Assembly: GCA_002313325.1 (NCBI GenBank)
Contig: DCBE01000055.1
Coordinates: 3,291-30,557 of the forward strand
Length of the DNA stretch: 27,267 nt
Source of the DNA: Flavobacteriaceae bacterium UBA1115
GTDB lineage: Bacteria > Bacteroidota > Bacteroidia > Flavobacteriales > Flavobacteriaceae
Direction: 5' to 3'
Shown: positions 15,605 through 23,539 of the stretch, in pieces
Position numbering within the stretch: position 1 is the stretch's first letter
How the letters are laid out: each line of letters starts with the position of its first letter
Program-made: the position numbers and the translations under genes
Notes under the pieces: generated by a model
Databases searched by the model: none
What the model was told of the DNA's origin: nothing
What the model saw: only the letters and a program-made list of their open reading frames with translations

Positions 15605-16126
15605 ATGGAAACAAATTACACCATATCGATTTATACGGAAAACAGCGTTGGGCTACTCAACCGTGTTTCTGCTATTTTTCAACGCCGTCACATTAATATT
15701 ATCAGTATCACTTCTTCCGCTTCAGAAATAGACGATGTATCGCGCTTTGTTATCGTGGTAGGTATGAAGGAAGAGGCGGTAAAAAAAGTTGTGGGTCAAA
15801 TTGAAAAGCAAGTTGAGGTAATCAAAGCGTTTTACCACACCGACGAAGAAACTATTTTTCAAGAATCCGCACTTTATAAGGTGGCTTCAAAATCGCTTTT
15901 TGAGGAACGACATATTCAAAATATCATCAAGAAAAGCCACGCTAATATAGTGACGGTAAACACCGCATTTTTTGTAATTGAAAAAACAGGATTTCGACAC
16001 GAAACAGAGCAACTTTACGACGATTTGGCACCCTATGGGCTATTACAATTTGTGCGCTCTGGCCGTATTTCGGTGACCAAATCCCCGATGAACATTAAAG
16101 CACTATTAAACAAACTAAATGATTAA
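15605..16126 (+). CDS. ilvN: Acetolactate synthase, small (regulatory) subunit
   Basis: Regulatory partner of IlvB that raises activity and confers feedback inhibition, normally by valine. The 173-residue protein begins with an ACT domain (ENSVGLLNRVSAIFQRRHINI, residues about 10-30) followed by a second C-terminal domain, the usual arrangement of the longer small subunits (about 160-180 residues). The start is one base after the ilvB stop, so equimolar translation is likely. Valine-binding cannot be confirmed by eye. Confidence 0.94.
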   Translation: METNYTISIYTENSVGLLNRVSAIFQRRHINIISITSSASEIDDVSRFVIVVGMKEEAVKKVVGQIEKQVEVIKAFYHTDEETIFQESALYKVASKSLFEERHIQNIIKKSHANIVTVNTAFFVIEKTGFRHETEQLYDDLAPYGLLQFVRSGRISVTKSPMNIKALLNKLND

Positions 16127-16136
16127 AACCAAAGAG

Positions 16137-17609
16137 ATGAGTAACTATTTCAATACATTACCGCTAAGAAATCAACTACACCAATTGGCACTGTGCCGCT
16201 TTATGGATGCAGATGAGTTTGCCGATAGTATTTCAGCACTCAAAGACAATAAGATTGTAATTATTGGCTGTGGTTCTCAAGGGTTAAATCAAGGATTAAA
16301 CATGCGTGATTCTGGTCTTAATGTTGCCTATGCGTTGCGCAGTGGTGCTATCGAGCAAAAGCGCGCTTCTTATCAAAATGCTACGTCAAACAACTTTGAT
16401 GTGGGTTCCTATGATGAAATGATTCCAACGGCAGATTTGGTTATCAACCTTACGCCAGATAAAAATCACACATCTGTTGTGGAGGCTGTTATGCCCTTGA
16501 TGAAAAAAGGCGCTACATTCTCTTACTCTCACGGATTTAATATTGTTGAAGAAGGAACAAAATTTAGAGATGATCTAACGGTAATTATGGTTGCTCCTAA
16601 AAGCCCAGGTTCTGAAGTGCGCGAAGAATATCTTCGTGGATTTGGTGTGCCAACGCTTATTGCTGTACACTCCGATAACGACCCGCAAGGGAAAGGTTGG
16701 GAACAAGCTAAAGCCTATTGTGTTGGTACTGGTGGTGACCGTGCAGGAGTACTGCAATCTTCATTTATCGCAGAAGTAAAATCAGATTTGATGGGCGAAC
16801 AAACAATTTTATGTGGTGTGTTGCAAACAGGGTCTATTTTGTGTTTTGATAAAATGGTAGCTGAAGGAATTGATGCCGCCTACGCTTCTAAATTGATTCA
16901 ATACGGATGGGAAACTATTACAGAGGCATTAAAGCACGGTGGTGTTACCAACATGATGGATCGTTTGTCCAACCCTGCAAAAATCAAAGCTTTTGAACTT
17001 TCAGAAGAGCTTAAAGAAATCATGACGCCATTGTTCCAAAAGCATATGGATGATATCATGTCTGGTCACTTTTCTTCAACCATGATGGAAGACTGGGCTA
17101 ACGATGATAAAAACTTACTCGAGTGGCGTGCAGCTACCGCTGAAACAGCTTTTGAAAAAACGGCACCTACTACCGACGCGATTGATGAGCAAACATTTTT
17201 CGATCGCGGAACCTTAATGGTAGCGTTTGTACGCGCTGGCGTGGAATTGGCATTTGATACTATGGTAGCTGCAGGAATTAAGGATGCATCTGCTTATTAT
17301 GAGTCACTACACGAAACACCTTTAATCGCCAACACCATTGCACGTAAAAAATTACACGAAATGAATCGTGTGATTTCTGACACGGCGGAATACGGATGTT
17401 ATTTGTTCGACCATGCATGTAAGCCTTTATTGACTTCATTTATGGAAGGTATTGATACGTCTGTAATTGGTACAACTTTCTCCCAAGACACCAATTTTGT
17501 TGACAACAAAAAGTTGATTGCCGTTAACGATGCCATTAGAAATCACCCCGTAGAAAAAATTGGGAAGACACTTCGCGCGTCCATGACGGCCATGAAATGC
17601 ATCGTGTAG
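16137..17609 (+). CDS. ilvC: Ketol-acid reductoisomerase, class II (long form)
   Basis: Mg-dependent, NADPH-using enzyme that isomerises and reduces acetolactate and acetohydroxybutyrate. I chose the ATG at 16137 because the protein then starts MSNYFNTLPLRNQL, closely matching the start of the Escherichia coli enzyme (MANYFNTLNLRQQL). An in-frame ATG at 16119 would add six residues and overlap ilvN. The resulting 490 residues and duplicated C-terminal knotted domain identify the class II form, unlike the roughly 330-residue class I enzymes of many bacteria. The nucleotide loop GCGSQG is at 44-49. Long stretches such as SDLMGEQTILCG and FQKHMDDI agree with the E. coli protein as I remember it. 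Confidence 0.96.
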   Translation: MSNYFNTLPLRNQLHQLALCRFMDADEFADSISALKDNKIVIIGCGSQGLNQGLNMRDSGLNVAYALRSGAIEQKRASYQNATSNNFDVGSYDEMIPTADLVINLTPDKNHTSVVEAVMPLMKKGATFSYSHGFNIVEEGTKFRDDLTVIMVAPKSPGSEVREEYLRGFGVPTLIAVHSDNDPQGKGWEQAKAYCVGTGGDRAGVLQSSFIAEVKSDLMGEQTILCGVLQTGSILCFDKMVAEGIDAAYASKLIQYGWETITEALKHGGVTNMMDRLSNPAKIKAFELSEELKEIMTPLFQKHMDDIMSGHFSSTMMEDWANDDKNLLEWRAATAETAFEKTAPTTDAIDEQTFFDRGTLMVAFVRAGVELAFDTMVAAGIKDASAYYESLHETPLIANTIARKKLHEMNRVISDTAEYGCYLFDHACKPLLTSFMEGIDTSVIGTTFSQDTNFVDNKKLIAVNDAIRNHPVEKIGKTLRASMTAMKCIV

Positions 17610-18859
17610 TGAGACCATTATTAAATTTATCTACTATTGAGTCTGCGGCCAAAAGGGTAGGCCAAGCTGCTGTTCCAACCCCTTTGGAGCACAACAAACG
17701 GTTGAGTGACTTGTATGATGCCACTATTTTGGTCAAGCGTGAGGACTTACAGCCCGTAAGGTCTTTTAAGATCCGAGGGGCGTATAATAAGATTTCGCTT
17801 TTAGATAAAGCAGCACGTGAAAAAGGTGTTGTTTGCTCAAGTGCAGGTAATCATGCCCAAGGCGTTGCGTATGCCTGTAGTCATCACGATATTCATGGTA
17901 CTATTTTTATGCCCTCGCCCACACCTCAACAAAAGGTTTCGCAAGTTGCCATGTTTGGTGGCGATAAGGTGACTATCAAATTGGTTGGGGATACCTATGA
18001 CGATTGTTATGAGGCGGCCATGGAATATGTTGCTGAAACAGGAAAAATATTTATCCACCCGTTTGATGATCCAGATGTTATCGCAGGTCAGGCGACCATG
18101 GCATTGGAAATTATTGCGCAGGCAACAGAGCCCATAGATTATATAATAGTGCCCGTTGGCGGTGGGGGACTGATTTCCGGTATCATCAGTGTTTTTAAGC
18201 AAAAATCACCTCAAACCAAGTTTATAGGTATTGAACCAAAAGGGGCGCCCAGTATGTACCAGTCTTTACAGCAAAAGAAGCGCATTCGACTAGACAGTAT
18301 TGATGTTTTTGTAGATGGTGCCGCTGTTAAAACTATTGGCGAATACGGCTTTGATTATTGCACGCAGTATTTAGAAGATTTGCTTTTGGTCGACGAAGGA
18401 GAAATTTGTCAAAATATATTGAATATGTACACTTATGATGCTGTTGTGGTTGAGCCAGCAGGCGCCATGTCGGTATCAGCGCTCTCTCAATTGTCGGCAG
18501 AGATTAAGGGTAAAAACGTAGTTTGTTTGGTTTGTGGCGGTAATAATGATATTACACGCATGGCAGAAATTAAAGAACGCGCCTTGCTCTTCAATAAGCT
18601 GTTGCATTACTTTGTTGTACGCTTTCCACAGCGTGCAGGTGCACTTAAGGAGTTTGTTCAAAATATTTTAGGTCCAACAGACGATATTACCTTTTTTGAA
18701 TACTCCAAAAAAAGCTCCCGCTCACAAGGCCCAGCCGTGGTGGGAATTCAGATAAAATCAGTAGACGACTTCAAGCCATTATTAAATCGAATGAAAGAAA
18801 AAGGTTTTTTTGGTGATTATTTAAATAATAAGCCCGACTTATTTCAATTTTTGATTTAG
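17597..18859 (+). CDS. ilvA: Threonine deaminase (threonine ammonia-lyase)
   Basis: PLP enzyme that converts threonine to 2-ketobutyrate, the entry into isoleucine synthesis. In the 420-residue protein the Schiff-base Lys58 is in RSFKIRGAY, the cofactor-binding SSAGNHAQG at 81-89 and the phosphate-binding GGGGL at 188-192. About 95 C-terminal residues form one ACT-like regulatory domain (LLHYFVVRFPQRAGALKEF), as in the shorter biosynthetic form rather than the two-domain E. coli IlvA of about 510 residues. Isoleucine inhibition is likely but not certain. The ATG at 17597 overlaps the end of ilvC by 13 bp; its presence in an ilv operon supports a biosynthetic rather than catabolic role. Confidence 0.95.
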   Translation: MHRVVRPLLNLSTIESAAKRVGQAAVPTPLEHNKRLSDLYDATILVKREDLQPVRSFKIRGAYNKISLLDKAAREKGVVCSSAGNHAQGVAYACSHHDIHGTIFMPSPTPQQKVSQVAMFGGDKVTIKLVGDTYDDCYEAAMEYVAETGKIFIHPFDDPDVIAGQATMALEIIAQATEPIDYIIVPVGGGGLISGIISVFKQKSPQTKFIGIEPKGAPSMYQSLQQKKRIRLDSIDVFVDGAAVKTIGEYGFDYCTQYLEDLLLVDEGEICQNILNMYTYDAVVVEPAGAMSVSALSQLSAEIKGKNVVCLVCGGNNDITRMAEIKERALLFNKLLHYFVVRFPQRAGALKEFVQNILGPTDDITFFEYSKKSSRSQGPAVVGIQIKSVDDFKPLLNRMKEKGFFGDYLNNKPDLFQFLI

Positions 18860-18864
18860 TTTTG
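18857..18864 (+). promoter_or_regulatory. Candidate -7 box for the GAPN-type gene
   Basis: TAGTTTTG matches TAnnTTTG exactly. It overlaps the ilvA stop codon and ends 21 bases before the next ATG, so the downstream dehydrogenase may have its own promoter in addition to read-through from the ilv operon. No clear -33 element. Confidence 0.35.
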
Positions 18865-18885
18865 TAGTGCTTTGACAGAAAAATT

Positions 18886-20469
18886 ATGAATATACCAGCT
18901 CAATTTGCTATTGATGCCCCCTTACATCACAACAGTTTTTTAATTAATGGAGAAATCACCCTTTGGGACGGTCCAAAAGCGGATGTTTACTCATCCGTTC
19001 ATACCCCTAATTCCGATGGTGCTCTTGCGCCAACGCATCTGGGTTCTGTTCCGGATATGGATGAGGCGCATGCGATAAAAGCACTTGAAGCTGCTTCAAA
19101 TGCCTTTGACAAAGGAAAAGGAGCATGGCCAACCATGAAAGTAGCAGACCGTATTGCTTGTATGGAGCGTTTTGTTACGCTTATGAAACAACAACGCGAC
19201 AAGGTGGTAAAGCTATTGATGTGGGAGATTGGCAAAAACCTACAAGACTCTGAAAAAGAATTTGATCGTACGGTTGACTATATCGTAGACACCATTAATG
19301 AATACAAATACATAGACCGCGACAGTGCTAAATTCCACAACCACGGTGGCGTTTTTGCACACATTCGTCGTGGACCCATTGGTGTTGTATTGTGCCTTGG
19401 CCCATACAACTACCCATTGAACGAAACTTTTGCGCTGCTTATACCTGCTGTTATTATGGGGAACACCGCTATTTTTAAGCCTGCAAAGCACGGGGTTTTG
19501 CTAATTGCACCCTTGCTACAGGCTTTTAAAGAGAGTTTTCCTCTTGGAGTAGTGAATATTGTATTTGGTCGTGGAAGAACCATAGCCACACCCATTATGA
19601 AAACGGGGCAAATAGATGTGCTTGCACTTATTGGTCACAGTTCTTCTGCCATGTCATTGCAAGATTTACATCCCAAGAAAAGTAGGTTGCGATTGGTGTT
19701 AGGCCTGGAAGCAAAAAATCCAGCTATCATTTTGCCAGATGCAGACTTGGAAAAAACAGTTCAAGAGTGTGTGGCGGGAACCTTGTCTTTTAACGGTCAG
19801 CGCTGTACAGCCTTAAAGGTTTTGTATGTACACGAGTCTATTAAAGAAGCTTTCTTGTCTAAGTTTGTTGCAGCAGTTGATGCGCTAAAAGTGGGTATGC
19901 CGTGGGACAATACACTGCTTACGCCATTGCCAGAGCCCAGCAAGCCTGCCTATATACAAGAATTGATAGACGATGCCACAGAAAAAGGTGCTAAGGTGCT
20001 TAATTCAAGAGGTGGTGAGCGTACAGAAAACTTTATTTTCCCAGCAGTTCTCTATCCTGTGTCGCGTGACATGCGCGTGTATGAAGAAGAGCAATTCGGA
20101 CCCGTAATCCCAGTGATGTCGTTTACAGACATCGACACACCTTTGGACGATATGGCTGCTTCTTCATACGGACAGCAAGTGAGTTTGTTTGGTAAGAACG
20201 TAGATAAACTAGGACCACTAATTGATACTTTGGCCAACCTTGTGTGTCGAGTGAACCTAAATAGCTCATGTCAAAGAGGACCAGATGTATACCCCTTCAC
20301 CGGGCGAAAAGATTCTGCTGTGAGTACACTTAGTGTACGGGATGCTTTGCGTTCTTTCTCCATCAGGACTTTTGTGGCTACTAAAGAAACAGAAAGCAAT
20401 AAGGAAATTTTAAGGGAATTGTTAGATTCACATAAATCTAACTTTATCTCTACGGACTATATGCTGTAA
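18886..20469 (+). CDS. gapN: NADP-dependent non-phosphorylating glyceraldehyde-3-phosphate dehydrogenase (GAPN-like ALDH)
   Basis: An aldehyde dehydrogenase of 527 residues that resembles the GAPN group, which oxidises glyceraldehyde 3-phosphate directly to 3-phosphoglycerate and yields NADPH without making ATP. Catalytic residues are Asn175 in GPYNYP, Glu275 in GLEAKNP and Cys307 in NGQRCTA. The C-terminal NSSCQRGPDVYPFTGRKDS resembles the NSAPARGPDHFPFQGIKDS of the plant enzyme as I recall it. It follows ilvA by 26 bp on the same strand, so it may be co-transcribed; its NADPH would suit IlvC, but that link is inference. Another ALDH substrate is possible. The stop codon directly abuts that of dnaN on the other strand. 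Confidence 0.8.
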   Translation: MNIPAQFAIDAPLHHNSFLINGEITLWDGPKADVYSSVHTPNSDGALAPTHLGSVPDMDEAHAIKALEAASNAFDKGKGAWPTMKVADRIACMERFVTLMKQQRDKVVKLLMWEIGKNLQDSEKEFDRTVDYIVDTINEYKYIDRDSAKFHNHGGVFAHIRRGPIGVVLCLGPYNYPLNETFALLIPAVIMGNTAIFKPAKHGVLLIAPLLQAFKESFPLGVVNIVFGRGRTIATPIMKTGQIDVLALIGHSSSAMSLQDLHPKKSRLRLVLGLEAKNPAIILPDADLEKTVQECVAGTLSFNGQRCTALKVLYVHESIKEAFLSKFVAAVDALKVGMPWDNTLLTPLPEPSKPAYIQELIDDATEKGAKVLNSRGGERTENFIFPAVLYPVSRDMRVYEEEQFGPVIPVMSFTDIDTPLDDMAASSYGQQVSLFGKNVDKLGPLIDTLANLVCRVNLNSSCQRGPDVYPFTGRKDSAVSTLSVRDALRSFSIRTFVATKETESNKEILRELLDSHKSNFISTDYML

Positions 20470-21588
20470 TTAGTTATTTAACATTACCGGCATGACCAGC
20501 ATGGTGACTTGTTCGCCTTCATCCAATCCATCTATGGGTGTAATGATACCTGCTCTATTTGGTAGGGAGAGTTCTAATTGAATTTCATCTGAACTCAGGT
20601 TGCTCAACATTTCGGTTAGAAAACGTGCGTTAAAGCCTATTTGCATATCATCGCCTTGGAAAGAACAGTTTAGGCGTTCTTCGGCTTTGTTGCTGTAGTC
20701 AATATCTTCAGCAGAAATGTGAAGCTCTGCACCAGCGATGCGCAAACGTATTTGATGTGTTGTTTTGTTTGAGAAGATGCTTACCCTCTTGACAGTGTTT
20801 AAAAGCTGTACGCGATTGATGCTCATCACATTGGGGTTTTCTTTTGGGATAACCGCTTCGTAATTTGGGTATTTTCCATCAATTAGCCTGCATATTACTT
20901 TGGTGTCCTCAAAAGAAAACTGAACATTACTATTGTTGTAATGAATTGTCACTTCTTCCTCACTTCCAACAAGAACTGATTTGAGCAAGTTCAAAGGTTT
21001 TTTGGGCATGATAAACTCTGCTGTTTCAGGTGCAACCAAGTCTGTTCTTTCATACTTCACCAATTTGTGCGCATCTGTGGCAACAAAGGTCATACCACTA
21101 GAAGAAAGCTGGAAAAACACACCGCTCATAACGGGACGCAAGTCATCATTTCCACTGGCAAAAATGGTGTTGTTGATGGCTGTTGCTAGGTTGTCGCCCT
21201 GTATGCTCAGGCTTGAAGCGCCCACAACCTCAGAGGCTTGTGGGTATTCGTCAGCATTGGCATAGGCAAGTGCATATTTCCCTTGTTCAGAGCTGATTTC
21301 AAGTGTATTGTTGTCTGCTTGTGAAAACGTTAAGGGTTGTTCTGGAAATGTTTTTACGGTTTCGAGCAGCAGTCTTGCGGGAACAGCTAATTTTCCCTCG
21401 CTATTAGATTCTACCTGTATCCCAGAGCTGATGGTAGTTTCGAGATCAGTTGCTGTAATTTTAAGTTGTTGGGGTGTCAATTCAAACAGCACGTGATCCA
21501 AGATTGGCAGTGTATTACTTGTATTTAAAACACCACTGAGGGTTTGGAGTTGGCGTTGCAGTTGTGTACTTGATACAATGAAATTCAT
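20470..21588 (-). CDS. dnaN: DNA polymerase III beta subunit (sliding clamp)
   Basis: The ring-shaped processivity clamp that tethers DNA polymerase III and other repair factors to DNA. The 372-residue length and N-terminus (MNFIVSSTQLQRQLQTLSGV) fit, as does the repeated three-domain pattern with LKITATDLETTI near residue 60 and MFVATDAHKL-like strand pairs (TFVATDAHKL) in the second domain. The C-terminal MLVMPVMLNN resembles the hydrophobic VVMPMRL end that helps form the client-binding pocket. It is not next to dnaA, recF or gyrB. Zero bases separate its stop from that of the convergent GAPN-type gene. Confidence 0.96.
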   Translation of the reverse strand: MNFIVSSTQLQRQLQTLSGVLNTSNTLPILDHVLFELTPQQLKITATDLETTISSGIQVESNSEGKLAVPARLLLETVKTFPEQPLTFSQADNNTLEISSEQGKYALAYANADEYPQASEVVGASSLSIQGDNLATAINNTIFASGNDDLRPVMSGVFFQLSSSGMTFVATDAHKLVKYERTDLVAPETAEFIMPKKPLNLLKSVLVGSEEEVTIHYNNSNVQFSFEDTKVICRLIDGKYPNYEAVIPKENPNVMSINRVQLLNTVKRVSIFSNKTTHQIRLRIAGAELHISAEDIDYSNKAEERLNCSFQGDDMQIGFNARFLTEMLSNLSSDEIQLELSLPNRAGIITPIDGLDEGEQVTMLVMPVMLNN

Positions 21589-21607
21589 GTTCTAGCTTGT
21601 TTGCTTA

Positions 21608-21615
21608 CAAATATA
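21608..21615 (-). promoter_or_regulatory. Candidate -7 box for dnaN
   Basis: Reads TATATTTG on the minus strand, an exact TAnnTTTG match, in the 66-bp gap between the DUF62 gene and dnaN. The start site would be about 15 nt before the dnaN ATG. A TTTGTTTT run about 20-24 bases upstream may supply the -33 element. Confidence 0.5.
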
Positions 21616-21654
21616 TTGTTTAAGCAGGCTTTCCTAAAACAAATTTATCAACAG

Positions 21655-22479
21655 CTAGGCATCATTTATGAACGCAACACGTATAGGGTCAAGGTATGAA
21701 AGGCCAAAAAGCGTGCTTGCACCGCCCCCATAGTTTGGACTTCCCTTAAATACGGCAAGTTCCAGATGCCCTTGTGAATTGAAAAGCGCCAGTTTTTTAC
21801 CTACCTCCTCTCGCTGTGCTTTAGGTCTATCGTAGCGAATGGCCTCGTGGTAATCATTAAAGATTTCTTTAAAGTTGTGGTTTCGCGCATGGATGACAAA
21901 CGGACGATTTCTTCCAACCTTTTTAAACAGCTGCTTGGTAATGTTGGTAACTATATTCCCAAACCTGTCGATATGCAACACATGACCCTGTATTTCGTTG
22001 CCCTGTGGGTGTACAGATGGAATGTGCTGTGTGAGTTGCTTCAGCGTGCTTATGGGTGTGCCTAAAACACTAAGGGCACCACCGCGATGGATATGGGCTA
22101 TGGCGTCTACGCTACGCGCATAGTTGGTAGTGGCAGCAGTTTTAAGCGCAACAGCTTTTGTAGGTTTTAGTTCAGGTTCTAATAAAGACAAGAAGCCATT
22201 GTCTGCGCAAACAAAAAAATGATCGTTTAGTTCGGCTACTATTAACGCTTGCTCGGGGGTTTGGTTGAAATTTATGCCTACAAAGTGAATGCTGCCTTGT
22301 GGAAAACTACGGTAAACAGAACCCAATACATAGGCGGCTTGTATGATATGGAAAGGATCAATAAGATGGGATACGTCTACAATTTCTGGTGTCTCCAACT
22401 GCTTGTAAAGTTGTGCTTTTAGGGATGATACATATGCATCTTGAAGACCAAAATCGGTAGTTAGCGTAATCAGTGGCAT
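21655..22479 (-). CDS. DUF62 / SAM hydroxide adenosyltransferase-like protein with divergent active site
   Basis: A 274-residue member of the DUF62 family, whose characterised members split S-adenosylmethionine with water, or with halide in the fluorinase and chlorinase branch. The family frame is clear: ITLTTDFG at residues 4-11, ADNGFLSLL near 92, and IDRFGNIVTNI at 170-180. The segment normally holding the catalytic Asp and Arg (DPGVG-x-RR) reads INFNQTPEQ at 69-77, and the usual catalytic His region also seems replaced by TTNYARSVD. It may therefore use another mechanism, another ligand, or be inactive. Flavobacterial relatives share some of these changes as far as I recall. It lies upstream of dnaN, which has its own candidate promoter. 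Confidence 0.85.
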   Translation of the reverse strand: MPLITLTTDFGLQDAYVSSLKAQLYKQLETPEIVDVSHLIDPFHIIQAAYVLGSVYRSFPQGSIHFVGINFNQTPEQALIVAELNDHFFVCADNGFLSLLEPELKPTKAVALKTAATTNYARSVDAIAHIHRGGALSVLGTPISTLKQLTQHIPSVHPQGNEIQGHVLHIDRFGNIVTNITKQLFKKVGRNRPFVIHARNHNFKEIFNDYHEAIRYDRPKAQREEVGKKLALFNSQGHLELAVFKGSPNYGGGASTLFGLSYLDPIRVAFINDA

Positions 22480-22519
22480 TTTAATAACCTTATCTTAATT
22501 ATGCAATCTAAAAATTGCT

Positions 22520-22527
22520 TAATTTTG
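22520..22527 (+). promoter_or_regulatory. Candidate -7 box for phoH-purC
   Basis: TAATTTTG matches TAnnTTTG exactly. The start site would be near 22533, about 50 nt before the phoH start codon. It forms an inverted repeat with the minus-strand box at 22532-22539. Confidence 0.45.
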
Positions 22528-22531
22528 ATTA

Positions 22532-22539
22532 CAAAGTTA
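22532..22539 (-). promoter_or_regulatory. Candidate -7 box for the DUF62 gene
   Basis: Reads TAACTTTG on the minus strand, an exact TAnnTTTG match, about 50 nt before the DUF62 ATG. Only four bases (ATTA) separate it from the plus-strand box for phoH. Confidence 0.45.
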
Positions 22540-22552
22540 CCAAAAAAGAAAC

Positions 22553-22560
22553 CCACGTGG
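22553..22560. promoter_or_regulatory. 8-bp palindrome CCACGTGG in the phoH leader
   Basis: A perfect palindrome between the candidate phoH start site and the start codon. Flanking AAA and TTT extend the symmetry imperfectly. Possible operator; no factor is known and an 8-bp palindrome can arise by chance. Confidence 0.2.
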
Positions 22561-22582
22561 TTTAATTATTAAAAAGACGCAT

Positions 22583-23539
22583 TTGAACGAAATTACAATC
22601 GAACTCGCCGAAGTTAATCCAACGGAGTTCTATGGCGGAAAAAGCAACAAAAATGTTGCCCTATTAAAGAAGTACTTCCCCAAAATTAAAATTGTTGTGC
22701 GCGGTAATAAAATTACAGCCTTTGGTGAAGAGGAGTTGTTAGAACACTTTGAGAAGCAAGTAGACAGGTTGGTGATGCACTACGGGAAATACAACACCCT
22801 CGACGATTATATGGTTCTCAATATCCTTCAAAGCAAAGAAGATGATATCTTTGGTTTGGACCCAGCAGACAATAAAGTAATTTTACACGGAGTGGGTGGT
22901 AAAATCATCAAAGCCAAAACCCTCAACCAAGCAAAATTGGTTACTGCCATGTCTAAAAACGATATGGTTTTTGCTGTTGGCCCTGCTGGAACCGGTAAGA
23001 CTTACACAGGCGTGGCACTGGCCGTAAAGGCACTTAAAAATAAACAGGTTAAGCGTATTATCCTTACCCGACCCGCTGTTGAAGCTGGTGAAAACCTCGG
23101 TTTCTTACCTGGTGACTTAAAAGAAAAACTAGATCCCTATATGCAGCCGTTGTATGATGCCCTACGGGATATGATTCCTGCTGAAAAGTTAGACCACTAT
23201 ATTGAAAACGGGATTATTCAGATAGCACCCATGGCATTTATGCGAGGGAGAACACTTGATAATGCTTTTGTTATCCTCGATGAAGCACAAAATACCACCC
23301 ACAATCAGATGAAGATGTTTTTGACACGTATGGGTAAGAATGCCAAATTCATGATAACCGGCGATCCGGGTCAAATTGATTTGCCGAGACGTGTCATTTC
23401 AGGACTGAACGAAGCTATATTGGTTCTTGGAAATCTCAAAGGAATAGGCATGATTTACCTAGACGACAAAGACGTTATCCGTCACAGATTAGTAAAGCAA
23501 GTTATTGAGGCCTATAAACAAACAGAGCATCACAACTAA
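22583..23539 (+). CDS. phoH: PhoH family ATPase
   Basis: A 318-residue P-loop ATPase related to PhoH/YbeZ, a family linked to RNA metabolism and ribosome maturation, often together with the endoribonuclease YbeY (not seen here). An N-terminal KH-like region of about 90 residues precedes the ATPase core. Walker A is GPAGTGKT at 133-140, Walker B LDEAQN at 232-237, and MITGDPGQIDLPR follows as a sensor-like segment. The start codon is TTG at 22583: the protein then begins MNEITIELAEV, as in flavobacterial relatives, and no in-frame ATG fits. Its final base is shared with the start of purC (TAATG), so the two are probably co-translated. Confidence 0.93.
   Translation: MNEITIELAEVNPTEFYGGKSNKNVALLKKYFPKIKIVVRGNKITAFGEEELLEHFEKQVDRLVMHYGKYNTLDDYMVLNILQSKEDDIFGLDPADNKVILHGVGGKIIKAKTLNQAKLVTAMSKNDMVFAVGPAGTGKTYTGVALAVKALKNKQVKRIILTRPAVEAGENLGFLPGDLKEKLDPYMQPLYDALRDMIPAEKLDHYIENGIIQIAPMAFMRGRTLDNAFVILDEAQNTTHNQMKMFLTRMGKNAKFMITGDPGQIDLPRRVISGLNEAILVLGNLKGIGMIYLDDKDVIRHRLVKQVIEAYKQTEHHN

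Noticed and set aside
16119..16136. Upstream ATG for ilvC adding MIKTKE
   Set aside because: The start at 16137 matches the well-known N-terminus of class II enzymes; the longer form would overlap ilvN without gain.
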